Under the pieces are notes generated by a model. It saw only the letters and a program-made list of their open reading frames with translations. It had not been told where the DNA came from and made no database searches. From assembly GCA_030153045.1 (NCBI GenBank), contig JASLID010000168.1:1-9306 (forward strand): a DNA stretch of 9,306 bases, read 5' to 3'. Both the position numbers and the translations under genes were made by a program. The stretch is from Flavobacterium sp. (GTDB lineage: Bacteria > Bacteroidota > Bacteroidia > Flavobacteriales > Flavobacteriaceae). This document shows, one piece after another, positions 7,562 through 9,306 of this stretch; position 1 is the first letter of the stretch, and the number at the start of each line of letters is the position of its first letter.

Positions 7562-7867
7562 ATGAAAAAGTCCGAAGTAATCGAAGACGCACCCAAGACG
7601 ATCTACAAGCATTGCCTGTTCCGCAACGGCAAGAAAGCGGTCTTTGCTCGCGAGGCTGGAGACAACGAGGCGTTACTCCTTTTGACCGATGGTCTTATTC
7701 AGCGCAAGCTCTATCCAAACTGGTGGAATGGCGAATACGAGAATCCTCTCGTTGAGGTTTGGGAATCCGATAGCCCAGACACCACGAAAGAAGAGAAGGA
7801 TAGCAAGCGCGAGGCAGAGATGCAGGAAAAACTCTCCCGTATGCCTGAGCCTATCAGCGTGAAATGA
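7562..7867 (+). CDS. conserved-context hypothetical protein, charged (101 aa)
   Basis: I do not recognise this protein. Residues 12-70 look like a small folded domain with a hydrophobic EALLLLTDGLI stretch (36-46) and an aromatic cluster YPNWWNGEY (51-59). The last 30 residues are strongly charged (TTKEEKDSKREAEMQEKL) and probably helical. There is one cysteine (18), and no signal peptide or membrane segment. It starts three bases after the stop of the fibre-like gene with no strong Shine-Dalgarno, and its TGA overlaps the next ATG by four bases (ATGA), so it is probably expressed by translational coupling. Its composition is unlike the beta-rich Ala/Gly proteins on both sides. An assembly or chaperone role for the neighbouring surface proteins is possible, but this is only inference from position. 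Confidence 0.65.
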   Translation: MKKSEVIEDAPKTIYKHCLFRNGKKAVFAREAGDNEALLLLTDGLIQRKLYPNWWNGEYENPLVEVWESDSPDTTKEEKDSKREAEMQEKLSRMPEPISVK

Positions 7868-8541
7868 ACCCTTCACAAACCGCGACGGGCACTTCTAGCG
7901 CAAGCACGACGCTTGCCAATACACCTTTTGGGGCTGGAACCGCTGCGGGTTCACTTATTGTCGTTTGCTTGGCATGGAGCTCTGACCCGACTGTTTCGAG
8001 CATCGTTGACAACGTTGGCAACACGTACACCCTGATTGATGGCTACTCCTCAACGATTGGGCTGACGATCAAAGGGCTTTTCTACGCCTCCGCAAATTCC
8101 ACTGCTGGGGCGACAACCGTCACGGTCACAACAAGTACGTCGGTCACGGGATCTATCGTGGTCAGGGAGTACGCGACAGGTTTTGGCATAGATCAACACG
8201 CGGTCACCGATGGCTCAGGTGGTGGCACGATCAGCGCGGCATCTATCACGCCAACCCATAACAACGAGATTGTCATAGGTTGGCTTGCGGTTGTCGGTGT
8301 TGGTGTTGGCGCGACTGCCGGCTCAGGCTTTGGGAACTATTCCGAGGCGGTGAGTACGACCGTGCTGATTGCCGCTCTTGAGGACAAGACGATTGCCGCG
8401 ATTGCCACTCAAACCGCAACCTTCGCGGTGACCGGAACTTCTCAGGTCTGGCTTGCTGGTACGGTCAGCTATGAGATTCAGGGCGCGGTTCGGGTTCGTG
8501 ACATGATCGGTCAGGGGTTTGTTCCGTGGGCGCGGGCTTAA
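7864..8541 (+). CDS. putative beta-sandwich phage structural / surface protein (225 aa)
   Basis: The protein is rich in Thr, Ser, Ala, Gly and Val with almost no Lys. Seen here are AGSLIVVCLAWSSDPTVSSI and DNVGNTYTLIDG (about 25-60), then STAGATTVTVTTSTSV and SIVVREY, and a second half with NNEIVIGWLAV. This order (hydrophobic strand, W-S-S, D-x-x-G-N-T-Y, then Val/Thr strands) matches a beta-sandwich repeat found in phage virion proteins and in some bacterial surface proteins, so a tail, fibre or capsid-surface role is likely. The ATG overlaps the previous stop (ATGA). The last 25 codons, including VRVRDMIGQGFVPWARA, lie outside the apparent beta fold and are overlapped on the other strand by the end of the minus-strand zinc-ribbon gene. 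Confidence 0.65.
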   Translation: MNPSQTATGTSSASTTLANTPFGAGTAAGSLIVVCLAWSSDPTVSSIVDNVGNTYTLIDGYSSTIGLTIKGLFYASANSTAGATTVTVTTSTSVTGSIVVREYATGFGIDQHAVTDGSGGGTISAASITPTHNNEIVIGWLAVVGVGVGATAGSGFGNYSEAVSTTVLIAALEDKTIAAIATQTATFAVTGTSQVWLAGTVSYEIQGAVRVRDMIGQGFVPWARA

Positions 8542-8734
8542 ACACCTCTTGGTTGTCTCCGCATTGGTCGCACCAGTAAGTTAATATCACGTCGCTCCAT
8601 CCTTCGTCAAAGAACTCGTTGTGAATGCGACCTCCGCACTTGCATTTAGTTGTGTAATTCCAAAAGCAGGAGCCGCAATGCTCTAGCCCGATGTCCCCGT
8701 CGTCGTGTTGGTCGAACTGACTACTCCACTCCAT
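8465..8734 (-). CDS. small zinc-ribbon-like protein (89 aa)
   Basis: The protein has three cysteine pairs: C20-x2-C23 (HCGSC), C31-x-C33 (CKCGG) and C55-x2-C58 (WCDQCG). The latter two give a typical treble-clef or zinc-ribbon arrangement, with about 21 residues between the metal-binding knuckles. Residues 1-18 are acidic, and residues 65-89 form a Pro/Glu/Arg/Ser-rich tail. The start at 8734 is supported by GGGGA seven bases upstream (8742-8746), and the gene begins three bases after the stop of the 68-aa gene. It probably binds zinc and may contact nucleic acid or protein; no more specific role is visible. Its last 77 bases overlap the 3' end of the convergent 225-aa structural gene. That overlap is the main reason for doubt, though the cysteine pattern and operon spacing argue that the gene is real. 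Confidence 0.6.
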   Translation of the reverse strand: MEWSSQFDQHDDGDIGLEHCGSCFWNYTTKCKCGGRIHNEFFDEGWSDVILTYWCDQCGDNQEVFKPAPTEQTPDRSCHEPEPRPESHS

Positions 8735-8737
8735 TTG

Positions 8738-8944
8738 TCATTCCCCTGCGCCTCGATCTTTGAGAATCCTATCCCGTTCCTGGCCTTGCTCTGCCCACTC
8801 CCTTTCTCGTTTCGCCCTGAACCGCTTTTGCTCTAACTCAGTTCGCCTACTCGCATCCATGTATTGATAACCACGAATCTCCTTTAGGTGTCCACTGATC
8901 TCTCTGAGAACTGCTATCAATTCCTGCGCTGTTTCTTCATTCAT
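8738..8944 (-). CDS. small charged helical protein (68 aa)
   Basis: I do not recognise this protein. It begins MNEETAQELIAVLREISGHL, likely an amphipathic helix, and continues as an Arg/Glu/Lys-rich helix (RRTELEQKRFRAKREREWAE) that could form a short coiled coil. There are no cysteines and no membrane segment. A longer frame runs upstream to about 9241, but its Arg/Cys/His-rich translation is the shadow of the overlapping acyltransferase. The ATG at 8944 has a perfect GGAGG seven bases away and lies two bases after the acyltransferase stop. The gene is therefore probably co-transcribed with the acyltransferase upstream and the zinc-ribbon gene downstream. Function is unknown; a small regulator or accessory to the membrane enzyme is only a guess. 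Confidence 0.6.
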   Translation of the reverse strand: MNEETAQELIAVLREISGHLKEIRGYQYMDASRRTELEQKRFRAKREREWAEQGQERDRILKDRGAGE

Positions 8945-8946
8945 AT

Positions 8947-9306
8947 TCAAACCTCCGCCAGCTTCCCCCACTGCCAAACCGTCCATTTCCTTCTGTGCGT
9001 CAGTATCGGCTTCTCCACCAAATACCACGACGCAACAGCGAGAACGCCTAGGATCGCGAACGTGGCGGCAAAGAGTGGCATGCCAGAGAGCCCAAGCCGA
9101 AGCGTGAACCCTTGGGCAACTGCGCCATAGATGTAGACGCCATAACTCAGGTCTGGGAACTTCCAAGGAATCTGCGGGAGGGTGGCGGCAAGAGCGACGA
9201 CGGACGCGCAGGTTAGGACTACGTAGGCGGGAACACTCCATGCGTCACGGGATCTCAAGACGGACGAAATAGAAAGGATTGCGACCGGGGCAAGAAACCA
9301 AGCGTC
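8947..9306 (-). CDS. acyltransferase-3 family membrane protein, C-terminal part (partial)
   Basis: Only the last 119 residues are inside the window; the frame is open through 9306 and the start lies beyond the edge. The visible part has about three hydrophobic helices. It contains FPDLSYGVYIYGAVAQ and, near the end, ASWYLVEKPIL followed by a basic tail. D-x-S-Y-G-x-Y-I/L-Y and a terminal W-x-x-V/L-E-K-P are hallmarks of the last helices of the acyltransferase-3 family (OafA-like, PF01757). Those inner-membrane enzymes transfer acetyl or other acyl groups to surface polysaccharides, lipopolysaccharide or exported sugars. In temperate phages such genes serve lysogenic (serotype) conversion and block superinfection. 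Here the gene is on the strand opposite to the virion genes and leads a small cassette, which fits an independently expressed accessory gene. A host gene next to a prophage end is the alternative. Confidence 0.75.
   Translation of the reverse strand, partial: DAWFLAPVAILSISSVLRSRDAWSVPAYVVLTCASVVALAATLPQIPWKFPDLSYGVYIYGAVAQGFTLRLGLSGMPLFAATFAILGVLAVASWYLVEKPILTHRRKWTVWQWGKLAEV
8952..8956 (-). promoter_or_regulatory. Shine-Dalgarno that fixes the start of the 68-aa gene
   Basis: On the minus strand GGAGG is followed by TTTGAAT and then ATG (8944-8942), an ideal seven-base spacing. The stop of the upstream acyltransferase (TGA, 8949-8947) lies within the spacer. This supports starting the small protein at 8944 rather than at any codon further upstream in the same frame. 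Confidence 0.75.

Noticed and set aside
8888..9130. 80-codon plus-strand frame across the minus-strand cassette
   Set aside because: It is antisense to the recognisable acyltransferase C-terminus and its well-marked downstream gene, and has no motif or operon context.
8945..9241. N-terminal extension of the 68-aa gene to about 9241
   Set aside because: The extension is Arg/Cys/His-rich and is another frame of the acyltransferase. The ATG at 8944 has an ideal GGAGG.

Overview
The window looks like part of a double-stranded DNA phage or prophage genome, of moderately high GC by eye. Genes are tightly packed and ATG-started, mostly with stop/start overlaps or gaps of a few bases. Two large proteins of internal-virion or polyvalent type are followed by small beta-rich, Gly/Ala/Thr/Val-rich proteins typical of phage virion surfaces and fibres. 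I see no tRNA, rRNA, integrase, transposase or CRISPR array, and the host cannot be named from the sequence.

Layout. Positions 1-8541 are read on the + strand as one likely late (virion) operon. It holds the last codons of an upstream gene; a 512-aa Gly/Pro-rich, coiled-coil putative internal virion protein (25-1563); a 1443-aa phage polyvalent/ejection-type protein (1564-5895); a 113-aa beta-rich protein (5934-6275); a 427-aa fibre- or spike-like protein with 49-residue tandem repeats (6275-7558); a 101-aa charged protein of unknown role (7562-7867); and a 225-aa beta-sandwich-like protein (7864-8541). From about 8465 to the right edge the coding strand switches. A convergent minus-strand cassette, read from right to left, holds the C-terminal part of an acyltransferase-3-type membrane protein (running off the window at 9306), a 68-aa charged helical protein, and an 89-aa zinc-ribbon-like protein whose last codons overlap the tail of the 225-aa gene.

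How the genes may work together. The first two large genes fit proteins packaged in, or ejected from, the virion during DNA entry. The next four fit virion-surface or receptor-binding parts with a small accessory or assembly factor. The minus-strand cassette fits a separately expressed accessory (moron or lysogenic-conversion) module, in which the acyltransferase would modify host surface polysaccharide.

The most striking signal is a perfect 16-bp palindrome, TGTTTCACGTGAAACA, at 3399-3414 inside the 1443-aa gene. It is identical to the near-universal bacterial chromosomal parS site bound by ParB/Spo0J. It lies in a stretch encoding a flexible, low-complexity linker, where a DNA-level constraint could be tolerated. 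This raises the possibility that the element uses the host (or its own) ParB for segregation, localisation or DNA condensation.
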